DNA of 64,000 nucleotides from Streptomyces blattellae (GCF_009709555.1 NZ_WJBG01000182.1:62001-126000), one strand, 5' to 3'; shown: positions 6,551 to 15,148, counted from the first letter of the stretch. Program-made: numbers and translations. Notes: generated by a model not told the origin, from the sequence alone.

Positions 6551-7908
6551 TGTCCGCCGTCGTCATCGTCGGCGCACTGCACGCCGACGCCCGCAAGGCG
6601 ACCGTGGAGCGGCTGCTCGCCGAGGTGCCCGGGAGCGTCGTACTCCATCACGACCTGGCGACCGCCGCCGCCGGCACGGTCGTACGGACCGTGCGCGACG
6701 CCACCGGCATCCTGTCCGCCGGCGAGGCCCCGCTGGTCAACGACTGTGCGTGCTGCGCGCTGCGGGAAGACCTGGTGCCCGAACTGCTGCGCCTGAAGGA
6801 CGCCGGAACGGTCCGGCTCGCGATCGTCGAACTGTGGGACTCCGTCGAACCCAAGGCCATGGCCGAGGTGGTCATCGGCGGCGGGCTCACCGTCACCGGC
6901 GTGATCACCGCGGTCGACCCGGCGCTCGTGCTGCCGTACCTCGGCAACGGCGACGACCTGGCGGAGCGCGGCCTCGCCGCCGCGGCGACCGACCAGCGCA
7001 CGGTCGCCGACACCTTCGCGCGACAGCTGGAGTACGCCCCTGTCCTCGCCCTCGCCGACTCCCCGGAGGCCGACGACGAGGACCGCGAGCTGCTCGCCCA
7101 GCTGCACCCGACAGCCCGCCAGGTCCCGATCGGCCACGGCGACCTGGCGGGCGCACCAGCCCCCGGCACACCAGCCCCCGGCGTCCCTGGTGCTCCCGGC
7201 GTCCCCGGTGCTCCCGGCGCCCCCGGAGTCCCCGGCGTCCCCGGAGTCCCCGGAGTCCCCGGCGTCCCCGGTGCTCCCGGCGTCCCCGGTGCTCCCGGCG
7301 TCCCCGGCGCCCCCGCGCCGGACGCGGCCGAAGACGAGTTGACGGTGCCCGCTCCTCGCCGCCACCCCCTGACGCCCCTCGCGCAGGCGGCCCTGGCGGG
7401 CTTCGACGTCGAGTCGGCCGCCGCGGCCCAGCACCCCGCGTGCGCCCTGCTGCCCGCCGACGCGGACGCGTACGGCGTCTCCACGCTGGTCTGGCACCGC
7501 CGCCGGCCCTTCCACCCGGAGCGGCTGTACGCGGCACTGGAGGACCTGACCTGCGCGGCGGCCCGCAGCCGGGGCCGGTTCTGGCTCGCCGACAAGCCGG
7601 ACACACTGCTGCACTGGGACGCCGCCGGCGGTGCGCTGTGCGTGGAGAGTGCGGGCCCCTGGCTCGCCGCACTGCCGGACGCGGCCTGGGAGATGGTGCC
7701 CGCGGTGCGCCGTGCCGCCGCCGCGCTGGACTGGCACCCCGAGCACGGTGACTGCTGCCAGCACCTGGTCTTCACATCCCCCGGCCTCGACCGCGACGGA
7801 CTTCAGGAACTGCTGGAGTCCTGCCTGCTCACCGACGCCGAGTACGCCGCCGGGCGCGACGCCTGGAAGCGGCTGCCGCCCGCCTTCGACACCCTCCTGG
7901 AGATCTGA
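6550..7908 (+). CDS. CobW/ZNG1-family protein with degenerate P-loop and Gly-x-Pro tract
   Basis: 452 residues from ATG 6550. The family is recognised from the metal-binding motif DCACCALRED (C66, C68, C69), the strand-loop LAIVELWDSVEP that replaces the usual E-T-S-G-x-x-x-P, and a C-terminal CobW_C domain (from about residue 295: GVSTLVWHRRRPFHPERLY). CobW-type GTPases insert metals into client proteins and, in Zur operons, are thought to hand over zinc. Here the P-loop region reads VGALHADARKATVERLL, without GxxxxGK[ST], so GTP hydrolysis is doubtful. Residues 211-255 are fifteen consecutive G-[VA]-P triplets, a collagen-like linker between the two domains. It lies in an operon of zinc-independent ribosomal genes. 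Confidence 0.85.
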   Translation: MSAVVIVGALHADARKATVERLLAEVPGSVVLHHDLATAAAGTVVRTVRDATGILSAGEAPLVNDCACCALREDLVPELLRLKDAGTVRLAIVELWDSVEPKAMAEVVIGGGLTVTGVITAVDPALVLPYLGNGDDLAERGLAAAATDQRTVADTFARQLEYAPVLALADSPEADDEDRELLAQLHPTARQVPIGHGDLAGAPAPGTPAPGVPGAPGVPGAPGAPGVPGVPGVPGVPGVPGAPGVPGAPGVPGAPAPDAAEDELTVPAPRRHPLTPLAQAALAGFDVESAAAAQHPACALLPADADAYGVSTLVWHRRRPFHPERLYAALEDLTCAAARSRGRFWLADKPDTLLHWDAAGGALCVESAGPWLAALPDAAWEMVPAVRRAAAALDWHPEHGDCCQHLVFTSPGLDRDGLQELLESCLLTDAEYAAGRDAWKRLPPAFDTLLEI

Positions 7909-7913
7909 CCCCC

Positions 7914-8147
7914 ATGGCCCGCAAGCCCGAACGCAAGCCCGCCAAGCACCGCCCCAACCCGCTGGACCAGGCCGGTATCGAGTACATCGACTACAAGGAC
8001 ACCGACCTGCTGCGGAAGTTCATCTCCGACCGCGGCAAGATCCGCAGCCGCCGGGTCACCCGCGTCTCCGCCCAGCAGCAGCGACTGCTGGCCCGCGCGA
8101 TCAAGAACGCGCGTGAGATGGCACTGTTGCCGTACACGAGCCGCTGA
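7914..8147 (+). CDS. rpsR: 30S ribosomal protein S18, zinc-independent paralogue
   Basis: 77 residues, MARKPERKPAKHRPNPLDQA, with the conserved S18 core YIDYKDTDLLRKFISDRGKI and RRVTRVSAQQQRLLARAIKN. There is no cysteine, unlike the zinc-type S18. Last gene of the Zur-type operon, 5 bp after the CobW-like gene. A hairpin overlaps its stop codon. Confidence 0.95.
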   Translation: MARKPERKPAKHRPNPLDQAGIEYIDYKDTDLLRKFISDRGKIRSRRVTRVSAQQQRLLARAIKNAREMALLPYTSR

Positions 8148-8161
8148 GGCCCGGCGGCCTC
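8146..8161 (+). terminator. Hairpin at the end of the rpmG-rpsR operon
   Basis: GAGGCC-CGGC-GGCCTC, a perfect 6-bp stem that begins inside the rpsR stop codon. Confidence 0.5.
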
Positions 8162-8434
8162 TCAAGGCGTCATAAGGCAGCCGTTCACCATCGCCCCGAC
8201 GGTTGGAACAGGAACGGCGCCGAATACGTCTCTTCCTAGTGACGAGGGATTCGACGCAACGGAGTGATTCGATCGCGACGATCCGGCGCGGCGGCCGACG
8301 GCACGACCGACTGCCTGTGCGCACGGAAGATCACGGAGGAGAGCTGACGGTTGCATGTCATGCAATCCCTGGGGCAGACGCTGGAGAGGCTTCGGTAAAG
8401 GGGTCGCCAAAGCTGTAACCGCAGGAACACCCCC
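8162..8434. other. Intergenic stretch without a recognisable gene
   Basis: Between rpsR and the DUF397 promoter element. It is less G/C-biased in codon position than the neighbouring genes, and short frames here have no ribosome binding site or family resemblance. I see no gene or RNA in it. Confidence 0.5.
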
Positions 8435-8483
8435 CGTGCACGTGCATCTGCCCATGCATCTGCACGGGAACACGGTTATGATC
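8435..8483 (+). promoter_or_regulatory. Promoter element shared with the anti-sigma gene
   Basis: A 28-bp block at 8435-8462 contains CGTGCACG followed by TGCATCTG twice (8443-8450 and 8455-8462), a 12-bp period. It recurs with one mismatch at 9526-9553 upstream of the RsbW-like gene in the same orientation relative to that gene. A plausible -10 (TATGAT, 8478-8483) follows. It lies 83 bp before the DUF397 start. Probably the operator of the nearby XRE regulator (inference). Confidence 0.7.
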
Positions 8484-8545
8484 CAGGTCGAGTTGACCAC
8501 TGCACCAATGGCCCCACCAGCCAGTGCACCACCTGGGAGCGACCT

Positions 8546-8815
8546 GTGGATCACGACGTGTACGACGTTGACGACGCGTCCGGCGTGTACAACGGCATGG
8601 CCGCCACCCGGCTGCGCGGGGTGGCCTGGCAGAAGAGCAGGCACAGCAACTCGCAGGGCTCCTGCGTGGAGTTCGCGCGGCTGCCCGGCGGTGATGTCGC
8701 GGTGCGCAATTCGCGCTTCCCGGACGGTCCCGCGCTCGTCTACACGCGCGCGGAGATCGAGGCGATGCTCCTGGGCATCAAGGACGGCGAGTTCGACCAC
8801 TTGACAGCGGGCTGA
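8546..8815 (+). CDS. DUF397 domain-containing small protein
   Basis: 89 residues from GTG 8546 (ribosome binding site GGGAG 7 nt upstream). The DUF397 signature is present: VAWQKSRHSNSQGSCVEFAR, then GGDVAVRNSRFPDGPALVYT. In Streptomyces such proteins are partners of WhiJ-like XRE regulators, often with an RsbW-like kinase, in developmental control loci such as whiJ and abaA. The matching XRE and kinase genes are at 9748 and 8939. The molecular function of DUF397 proteins is not firmly known. Confidence 0.92.
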   Translation: MDHDVYDVDDASGVYNGMAATRLRGVAWQKSRHSNSQGSCVEFARLPGGDVAVRNSRFPDGPALVYTRAEIEAMLLGIKDGEFDHLTAG

Positions 8816-8938
8816 GGCCCGGCCAGGCGGCGACCGGGTCCTGGTGGTGACCCGGCCACCAGGCACAACTCAGGGTGTTCGCCCCCTGACCTTGCGTAAC
8901 GCGCGTAGAACCGCGGCCCCAGAAAAAGCCGCGGTGGA

Positions 8939-9451
8939 TCACTCGGCCACGCTCGCGCTCGCCGTCGGAAGCAGGAACAGCGCCCAGACGACCTTGCCGC
9001 CCATCGTGCCGGCCAGCGGGTGCCAGCCCCAGCTGTCGCTGAACGAGTCCACCAGGAATAGACCACGGCCGGATTCCGCCGAGAAGTCGTCCGAATCACG
9101 CGCGACCGGGCTGTCGTCGCTGGGGTCACGCACCGCGCACACCAGCCGCTCGGTCCACCGCATCAGGTGCAGCCGCACGGGCGGTATCTGCTCCGTGACA
9201 CACGGGGCGGACGTGGGCAGCGCATGCCGCAGGGCATTGGTGACCAGCTCGGAGACGACCAGGCACACATCGTCGAAGCGTTCGCCCAGTTCCCACTGGT
9301 CGAGCGTTCTGCGGGTGAACTGCCGTGCCTCGCGCACCGCTTCGTAGCGGGCGGGCAGGGCACAGGAGGCGGCGTTGGACACGGCCGCGGGATCCAGCGG
9401 AGGAAGGCCCTGCCTCAGCGGCTCGAGCATGGTCGATCCATTCGTCCCCAT
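8939..9451 (-). CDS. RsbW-like ATP-binding protein (HATPase_c_2)
   Basis: 170 residues from ATG 9451 (GGGAG 8 nt upstream; an earlier GTG overlaps that site). GHKL ATPase motifs: N-box VVSELVTNALRHA (residues about 65-77), G1-like VAVRD region seen as RLVCAVRDPSDD, and G2 ESGRGLFLVDSFSDSWGWHP. Such proteins act as anti-sigma factors or regulatory serine kinases in the cytoplasm. Here it is part of a DUF397/XRE triad and carries the same 28-bp promoter motif as the DUF397 gene. Partner sigma factor not identifiable. Confidence 0.9.
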   Translation of the reverse strand: MGTNGSTMLEPLRQGLPPLDPAAVSNAASCALPARYEAVREARQFTRRTLDQWELGERFDDVCLVVSELVTNALRHALPTSAPCVTEQIPPVRLHLMRWTERLVCAVRDPSDDSPVARDSDDFSAESGRGLFLVDSFSDSWGWHPLAGTMGGKVVWALFLLPTASASVAE

Positions 9452-9525
9452 GCGAGGCACTCCCGGGAATTCGCGGTCGTTGCGATGCAGCGGTGGCGCG
9501 GGACCATGGTTTCTGATGCGCCAAC

Positions 9526-9553
9526 CAGATGCAAGGGCAGATGCACGTGCACG
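9526..9553 (-). promoter_or_regulatory. Second copy of the shared 28-bp promoter element
   Basis: Read on the minus strand it contains CGTGCACG and TGCATCTG twice with 12-bp spacing, identical to 8435-8462 except for one base. It lies 74 bp before the RsbW-like start and in the same orientation to its gene. The rest of 9452-9747 is the divergent promoter region and contains no other gene that I can see. Confidence 0.7.
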
Positions 9554-9747
9554 CGACCGAATTGGACCCTCCCGTACCGCTTCTTGGTCATTTTTTCTCC
9601 CGACTTCCCCCTTGTCGGCGGCTCCTCCTCCCCTGAACCTGTGTGGAATCTTTGACTTCTTTCCATATCTGTAATCGGACGAGTACTGCTCGGAGTGTTT
9701 TAGTGGCAGACTTCGGGCCCTGAAGACGGTTGGGGAGGCTGGCGAAC

Positions 9748-10608
9748 GTGAGCGCGGGAGAGCCCGGATCGGTGGTGCGGCGAATGCTGCTCGGCTCGCA
9801 ACTCAGGCGACTGCGTGAGACACGTGGCATCACGCGCGAGGCCGCGGGGTACTCCATCCGTGCCTCCGAGTCGAAGATCAGCCGGATGGAGCTGGGCCGG
9901 GTGAGCTTCAAGACGCGGGACGTCGAAGATCTGCTGACGCTGTACGGCATCACGGACGAGGCGGAGCGCACCTCGCTGCTCTCACTCGCCAGGGAGGCCA
10001 ACGTGGCGGGCTGGTGGCACAGTTACTCGGACGTCCTGCCCAGCTGGTTCCCCACGTATGTGGGCCTGGAGGGCGCGTGCTCCCTCATCCGCGCCTACGA
10101 GGTCCAGTTCGTGCACGGACTCGTCCAGACCGAGGCGTACGCCCATGCCGTCGTCCGGCGTGGCATGAAGGGCGCGAGCGAGGCGGACGTGGAGCGGCGG
10201 GTGGCGCTGCGCCTGGAGCGGCAGAAGTACCTCGTCGACGAGAGCGGCCCCGAGTTCCACATCGTCCTCGACGAGGCCGCCCTGCGCCGTCCCTACGGCG
10301 ACCGCGAGGTGATGCGCGGTCAGCTCCAGCACCTCATCGAGGTCTCCGAGCGGCCCAACGTACGACTGCAGATCATGCCGTTCAGCTTCGGCGGCCACTC
10401 CGGTGAGTCCGGCGCCTTCACGATCCTTTCCTTCCCGGAGTCCGACCTGTCGGACGTCGTCTACCTGGAGCAGCTGACCAGCGCGCTGTACCTCGACAAG
10501 CAGGAGGACGTGGCTCAGTACGAGAACGCGCTGAAGGAACTCCAGCAGGACAGCCCCGGGCCCGACGAGAGCCGTGATCTTCTCCGGGGTCTCCTTCAAC
10601 TCTCTTGA
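9748..10608 (+). CDS. XRE-family regulator, WhiJ-like (DUF5753)
   Basis: 286 residues from GTG 9748 (GGGGAGG 9 nt upstream). The N-terminal helix-turn-helix (LGSQLRRLRETRGITREAAG ... RASESKISRMELGR, residues about 15-52) is followed by the long C-terminal ligand-type domain DUF5753 (FVHGLVQTEAYAHAVV, LDEAALRRPYG). These regulators pair with DUF397 proteins in Streptomyces development. It probably binds the 28-bp motif upstream of the two neighbouring genes. Confidence 0.93.
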   Translation: MSAGEPGSVVRRMLLGSQLRRLRETRGITREAAGYSIRASESKISRMELGRVSFKTRDVEDLLTLYGITDEAERTSLLSLAREANVAGWWHSYSDVLPSWFPTYVGLEGACSLIRAYEVQFVHGLVQTEAYAHAVVRRGMKGASEADVERRVALRLERQKYLVDESGPEFHIVLDEAALRRPYGDREVMRGQLQHLIEVSERPNVRLQIMPFSFGGHSGESGAFTILSFPESDLSDVVYLEQLTSALYLDKQEDVAQYENALKELQQDSPGPDESRDLLRGLLQLS

Positions 10609-10697
10609 AACACAAGTACGATGACATGTGATCAGACCGTGAAGACGATCGACGGTGATGGCAGTCGATCGGTGTCTGCTAGGGATTGAGGGATCAC

Positions 10698-12158
10698 ATG
10701 TCGTCCTACTTCACCGACCTGGCTCAGCAGTACATCGACGGTGAGTGGCGCCCGGGCACCGGCTCCTGGGACATCATCGACTTCAATCCGTACGACGGAG
10801 AGAAGCTGGCGGCGATCACCATAGCCACGGTCGACGAGGTCGACGAGGCGTACCAGTCGGCCGCCCGCGCCCAGAAGGAGTGGGCCGCGACCAACCCGTA
10901 CGCCCGCCGTGCGGTCTTCGAGAAGGCCGTGCGGCTGATCGAGGAGCGCGCGCAGGAGCTCACCGAGGTGATCATCGCCGAGCTGGGCGGCACCCACCTG
11001 AAGGCCGGCTTCGAACTCCACCTCGCCAAGGAGTTCCTGCGCGAGGCGATCCACCTGGCGCTGCGCCCCGAGGGCAGGATCATCCCGTCTCCGGTGGACG
11101 GCAAGGAGAACCGCGTCTACCGAGTGCCGGTCGGTGTCGTGGGCGTGATCAGCCCCTTCAATTTCCCGTTCCTGCTGTCGCTGAAGTCCGTGGCGCCCGC
11201 CCTGGCGCTGGGCAACGCCGTCGTCCTCAAGCCGCACCAGAACACGCCGGTCTGCGGCGGCACCCTGGTCGCGAAGATCCTTGAGGACGCGGGCCTGCCG
11301 GCCGGTCTGCTCAACGTCGTCATCACGGACATCGCGGAGATCGGTGACGCCTTCATCGAGCACCCCATCCCGAAGGTCATCTCCTTCACCGGCTCCGACA
11401 AGGTCGGCCGCCATGTCGCTACCGTCTGCGCCTCGCACTTCAAGCACTCCATCCTCGAACTGGGCGGCAACAGCGCGCTGGTGGTGCTCGACGACGCCGA
11501 CATCGACTACGCGGTCGACGCGGCGGTCTTCAGCCGGTACGTCCATCAGGGCCAGGTCTGCATGGCCGCCAACCGTGTCCTGGTCGACCGCTCGATCGCC
11601 GACGAGTTCACCGAGAAGTTCGTCGCCAAGGTCCGGACCCTCAAGGCCGGCGACCCGCGCGACCCGCAGACCATCATCGGCCCCGTCATCAACTCCTCGC
11701 AGGCGGACGCCATTGCGGCCACCGTCGAGCAGGCGATCGCCGAGGGCGGGACGGCCCTGGTGCACGGCCGGACCACGGACAACCTGGTCGAGCCGTCCGT
11801 CGTGACCGGCCTCCCGGCCGACTCCGCCCTCCTCAAGCAGGAGGTCTTCGGCCCGGTCGCCTTCCTCGTCCCCTTCGACGGCGAGGAGGAGGCCGTACGC
11901 CTCGTCAACGACACGCCGTACGGCCTGAGCGGCGCGGTGCACACCGGCGACATCGAGCGCGGCGTGAACTTCGCCAAGCAGATCGACACCGGCATGTTCC
12001 ACGTGAACGACGGCACCGTCCACGACGAGCCGATCGTCCCCTTCGGCGGCGAGAAGAACTCCGGCCTCGGCCGCCTCAACGGCGAGACGATGCTGGACGC
12101 GTTCACCACGATGAAGTGGATCTCGGTACAGCACGGGCGGAGCCGGTTCCCGTTCTGA
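10698..12158 (+). CDS. NAD(P)-dependent aldehyde dehydrogenase
   Basis: 486 residues from ATG 10698 (GAGGGA 6 nt upstream). Full-length ALDH fold: NAD-binding PFNFPFLLSLKSVAPALALG, the nucleotide loop FTGSDKVG, the catalytic Glu in LELGGNSALVVLDDAD, and the nucleophilic Cys in HQGQVCMAANRVLVDRS. The C-terminus NSGLGRLNGETMLDAFTT completes the oligomerisation arm. It oxidises aldehydes to acids; sequence style is closest to benzaldehyde/vanillin-type dehydrogenases, but the substrate is not proven. It sits at the left edge of the defence island. Confidence 0.93.
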   Translation: MSSYFTDLAQQYIDGEWRPGTGSWDIIDFNPYDGEKLAAITIATVDEVDEAYQSAARAQKEWAATNPYARRAVFEKAVRLIEERAQELTEVIIAELGGTHLKAGFELHLAKEFLREAIHLALRPEGRIIPSPVDGKENRVYRVPVGVVGVISPFNFPFLLSLKSVAPALALGNAVVLKPHQNTPVCGGTLVAKILEDAGLPAGLLNVVITDIAEIGDAFIEHPIPKVISFTGSDKVGRHVATVCASHFKHSILELGGNSALVVLDDADIDYAVDAAVFSRYVHQGQVCMAANRVLVDRSIADEFTEKFVAKVRTLKAGDPRDPQTIIGPVINSSQADAIAATVEQAIAEGGTALVHGRTTDNLVEPSVVTGLPADSALLKQEVFGPVAFLVPFDGEEEAVRLVNDTPYGLSGAVHTGDIERGVNFAKQIDTGMFHVNDGTVHDEPIVPFGGEKNSGLGRLNGETMLDAFTTMKWISVQHGRSRFPF

Positions 12159-12190
12159 TCCCCCGCACAGATGCCCAGGGGCCCGGGTCG

Positions 12191-12904
12191 TCAGGCGGCG
12201 GCCCGGGACCAGGCCGTCAGGGCGTCGGCCAGCTCCTCGCCGAGCGCGAGGGCCGACGTCGGTGAAGCGGCCAGTTGTTGAAAGGCGTTGAGCACGTCGG
12301 GGAACTCGCGACGCAGGGCGGTAGCCGTTCGGTCAGCTCCAGCGAGGTCCCCGGCGAGGAGTTTGGCGTGCCAGACGGGCAGGTCATCACAGCACAAGTA
12401 GTAGGCGTCGAGGCGCCCTTCGCACAGGTCAGGGCGGTTCAGCCCGAAGACCTTGATAGAGGTACGCCCTTTGGCCGTCCTGCCTTCGTACTCCCCGCTC
12501 GACAGGTCGAGGACGAGGTGATCGGCCGGGTCGTCCTCGGCCGGATTCAGTAAGAGGCACTTCTGGTGAGTGTCGACGGGATAGGCGTCGCGTTTCTCAT
12601 TGCTGTTGCAGTGGGAGCAGGCGAGCAGGTGGTTCTCCCACTCGAAGGTGAGCAGCGGGAACAGCGCCTTGGGCCTGAAGTGGTCGATGTCAGTGCCCAG
12701 GTTGTCCAGGCAGTACATGCAGCGCCGCCGCCCAGGAGCCATCGCCTGGAGTAAGGAACGTATCTCGTTCTTCGCCGCCTCCGCCTTGCGCCACTGCTCG
12801 GTGGCCGCCTCGCTCGTGGCTCCCAGTTCCTTGACCTTGCGTGTACGGCTCTCGCACAGCCGAGTCAGTCTCGTCGTCGGAGCGGGTCTCGGGAGCGGGA
12901 TCAC
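12191..12904 (-). CDS. ptuB: PtuB-like HNH endonuclease of a Septu system
   Basis: 237 residues. A basic helical N-terminus is followed by an HNH/zinc-ribbon nuclease core: RRRCMYCLDNLGTDIDHFRP (residues about 59-78), LACSHCNSNEKRDAYP, then CLLLNPAEDDPADHLVLDLS. The CxxC...DxDHFxPK...CxxCN pattern is that of PtuB and related TIGR02646-type nucleases. The GTG start overlaps the ptuA stop by 4 nt (GTGA), so the ATPase and nuclease are co-translated. Septu PtuA-PtuB assembles a complex that cuts nucleic acid during phage infection (established for the family; activity here is inferred). Confidence 0.85.
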   Translation of the reverse strand: MIPLPRPAPTTRLTRLCESRTRKVKELGATSEAATEQWRKAEAAKNEIRSLLQAMAPGRRRCMYCLDNLGTDIDHFRPKALFPLLTFEWENHLLACSHCNSNEKRDAYPVDTHQKCLLLNPAEDDPADHLVLDLSSGEYEGRTAKGRTSIKVFGLNRPDLCEGRLDAYYLCCDDLPVWHAKLLAGDLAGADRTATALRREFPDVLNAFQQLAASPTSALALGEELADALTAWSRAAA

Positions 12905-14274
12905 CGGCCGCCCCCGAGCCGGGCCGCCACCTCGCGCACCCGGGAGGAGCGCGAGCTCTTCAGCGTCGTGGTCAGATCGCGGAACTCAAGCGCTTCCTGT
13001 TCATCGGCCTCGCCCGAGAGGACCTTCCGCTCCAACTGCACGAGTCTGCGGCGAAGTTGCTCCGCCCGGTTGGAGTATGGAGAGTCCAGACCGAAGAGCT
13101 CCGAAAGTACGGTGTCCTCGCCGCTGCCGTAGACGATCCGGTGGTAGAGCTCGTCGTCGACGACCTCGGGCGCCCGATCCTCCTCAGGACCCGGTAGCCG
13201 GATGAGTCCACCCGGGTCGGCCGCCTGGCAGATGTACGGGCTGTGACTGGTGACGATGAACTGGATCCGAGGGAAATGAGTCCGCAGCCACTCGCCTATC
13301 CGCTGCTGCCACGTCACGTGCAGATGGGCGTCGATCTCGTCGATGATGACGACGCCCGGCACCCAGACCGCGGGGCCCGCTTCGCCGTTCCCGCCGAAGT
13401 CCAGAGTGCCGTAGGCACTCTGCAACTGCCGGACGATGTCCAGGACCAGGGCAGCGACTGTGCGGAAGCCGTCGCTCATCTCACGGAGGGGGTGAGCCTG
13501 TTCGGGGGCGTCGGCGGGGGCGATCCAGAGGCCGTCGGCGGTGACGCGTACAGCACGGTAACCGTCGGGGAGGAGGCCGTCCGAGAGCAGCTCCTGAACG
13601 ATGGCGAGGACGAGGCCCGCCTCATCCCGCCCTTCGAGGCTGCGAAGGAGCAGCTCTCTCAGCCAGGTGACCCCCTCTATGAGCGAGACGTCCTCGTTGA
13701 AGAGGGAGGCCATACGACCTGCCGGCCCGGGCGCGAGCATCATCCGCTGAGCGTCGCCCGCGCCTCCGGTGAGGCGACGGAAGGGGCCGTAGGCGGCACA
13801 GAACCAGCCTTGGGGAGCGTCGGCCCAGGGGCCGCGCGCAGCGCCCTTCCAGCCGTACTCCTCGCCGTCGTACGGAGACAGGTGTGGCTGCGGCGGTGAG
13901 CCGTAACCGCTCCATGCGTCCGTGCCATCCGGGCGGGTCCAGTCCAGCCCGAGGCAGATGCGCTCGCTGGGCGCTGAGCCGCTGCCGCTGAGCCGGTCGA
14001 CGGCTGGATCGCGCTGGACGAAGGCCTGAACCCATGCCGACCGCTCACCGCTGGTGATCCAGCTGCTGAAGTCGGGGACGAGGGTACGGGCGACCTGTGG
14101 GCCGGCGAGGGCGAGCGCCAGAGCGCGCAGAAGCGTGGACTTGCCGGAGCCATTGCGCCCGGCGATCACGGTCCAACTGCCACCTTCCCGGGACGCGGAC
14201 AACGGGAGCTCGTCCACGGCGCGTTCGCCGGTGAAGCCTCTGACGTTCGAGAAGCCGATTCCGGAGACGTACAC
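12901..14274 (-). CDS. ptuA: PtuA-like SMC/ABC-type ATPase of a Septu system
   Basis: 457 residues from GTG 14274, with GGAGGGGAGG upstream. N-terminal VSGIGFSNVRGFTGE and Walker A in IAGRNGSGKSTLLRALALAL (residues about 37-56), a large insert, then Walker B and the H-loop: VVIIDEIDAHLHVTWQQRIG and IQFIVTSHSPYICQAADPGG. The C-terminus is a charged coiled coil (RRLVQLERKVLSGEADEQEA). This is the OLD/Rad50-type ATPase found in Septu and similar defence operons. It heads the ptuA-ptuB operon. Confidence 0.85.
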   Translation of the reverse strand: MYVSGIGFSNVRGFTGERAVDELPLSASREGGSWTVIAGRNGSGKSTLLRALALALAGPQVARTLVPDFSSWITSGERSAWVQAFVQRDPAVDRLSGSGSAPSERICLGLDWTRPDGTDAWSGYGSPPQPHLSPYDGEEYGWKGAARGPWADAPQGWFCAAYGPFRRLTGGAGDAQRMMLAPGPAGRMASLFNEDVSLIEGVTWLRELLLRSLEGRDEAGLVLAIVQELLSDGLLPDGYRAVRVTADGLWIAPADAPEQAHPLREMSDGFRTVAALVLDIVRQLQSAYGTLDFGGNGEAGPAVWVPGVVIIDEIDAHLHVTWQQRIGEWLRTHFPRIQFIVTSHSPYICQAADPGGLIRLPGPEEDRAPEVVDDELYHRIVYGSGEDTVLSELFGLDSPYSNRAEQLRRRLVQLERKVLSGEADEQEALEFRDLTTTLKSSRSSRVREVAARLGGGR

Positions 14275-14370
14275 CTGCCCTCCCCTCCTTGTGCCATACC
14301 GCGGGGTTCCTCGGCGCTGGGCGTGGCCAGCCTCTCACGCGGCACTGACACGGAGGAGGGGAGGCGGTCC

Positions 14371-14703
14371 TCAGCTGCCGCCGCACTCCTCGGCAGAGGC
14401 GAGGGCTTCGTCGTAGGCGGGTGCGGGGAGGCGGGCGCCACGGCTCTTCGCGATCCGGTGTACGTCCGTCAGCGCCTCGCTCATCCGGGCAAGCAGGAAG
14501 CGCAACTGCGCAGGAGTCGCGCGGTGGTCGGCGAGCAGGTCGGCCGCGTGGTCGAGGAGATCGCCGGCCATGCCGAGTTGCACGCACTCGATGGTGTCGG
14601 CGAACCGGGAGAGGTAGCCGGTTCCGTCGGTCACGAGGTAACACGATTTGCCCTCCGACCCCGCCCAGGGCAGAAGGCGGGTCTCGGTGCCGTCGTTCGT
14701 CAT
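14371..14703 (-). CDS. Hypothetical protein, 110 aa
   Basis: MTNDGTETRLLPWAGSEGKS followed by CYLVTDGTGYLSRFADTIE and two predicted helices (LLDHAADLLADHRATPAQLR, FLLARMSEALTDVHRIAKSR). It is co-oriented with and overlaps the upstream gene by 4 nt (ATGA). Homologues of this small acidic protein often lie beside XRE/DUF397 genes in Streptomyces, as here. No function is known to me. Confidence 0.75.
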   Translation of the reverse strand: MTNDGTETRLLPWAGSEGKSCYLVTDGTGYLSRFADTIECVQLGMAGDLLDHAADLLADHRATPAQLRFLLARMSEALTDVHRIAKSRGARLPAPAYDEALASAEECGGS

Positions 14704-15017
14704 GCGGTGACCTCCACACCGTGGATCACGCGGGGCCCTACGTCGATGCCGTGGACGGCGAGCCAGAGTGCGCGCCGCCGGGCCCGCTGCCGCCGTGCCT
14801 GCTCCCGCCGTTCGTGGGCGACGAGGTACGGGCGGACCAGGGCGTGATCCTCACGGTGCGGAGGGCGCTCCGCGATGCGCAGCGGGGCGTACTCCGGGGC
14901 GGGTGGACGGACTTCCGCCGCCCGCGTGGCGGGAGCGGTACGTCGTCGGCGTCCCGTTCCGGGCAGAAGGAACCGCAGCAGCGGCTCGAAGAGGCAGCGG
15001 GCGATACGGTGACTCAT
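14700..15017 (-). CDS. Small basic hypothetical protein, 105 aa
   Basis: MSHRIARCLFEPLLRFLLPG then an Arg-rich stretch (GTGRRRRTAPATRAAEV) and a second basic helix (HERREQARRQRARRRALWLA). Start ATG 15017 chosen for the conserved hydrophobic N-terminus; a longer frame to 15107 is unlikely. Overlaps the next gene by 4 nt. The two genes form an operon divergent from the XRE regulator at 15183. Family not recognised; it could bind nucleic acid or membrane. Confidence 0.65.
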   Translation of the reverse strand: MSHRIARCLFEPLLRFLLPGTGRRRRTAPATRAAEVRPPAPEYAPLRIAERPPHREDHALVRPYLVAHERREQARRQRARRRALWLAVHGIDVGPRVIHGVEVTA

Positions 15018-15148
15018 GTCGTCAACTCCGTTGGTTTCGTTGGCGGCCACGCCCCCGGACCGGTCGCTCGGTCGCGGGGGCCTCGCTTTCTGTAGCGAAC
15101 TGATCACAGAGTGGGGTCGCTCGGGCTAGCCTCGCCAGAGAGGAGCAG

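Noticed and set aside
10632..12134. 500-codon open frame antisense to the aldehyde dehydrogenase
   Set aside because: Shadow frame of a high-GC gene: no start signal, no family resemblance, while the plus strand carries all ALDH motifs.
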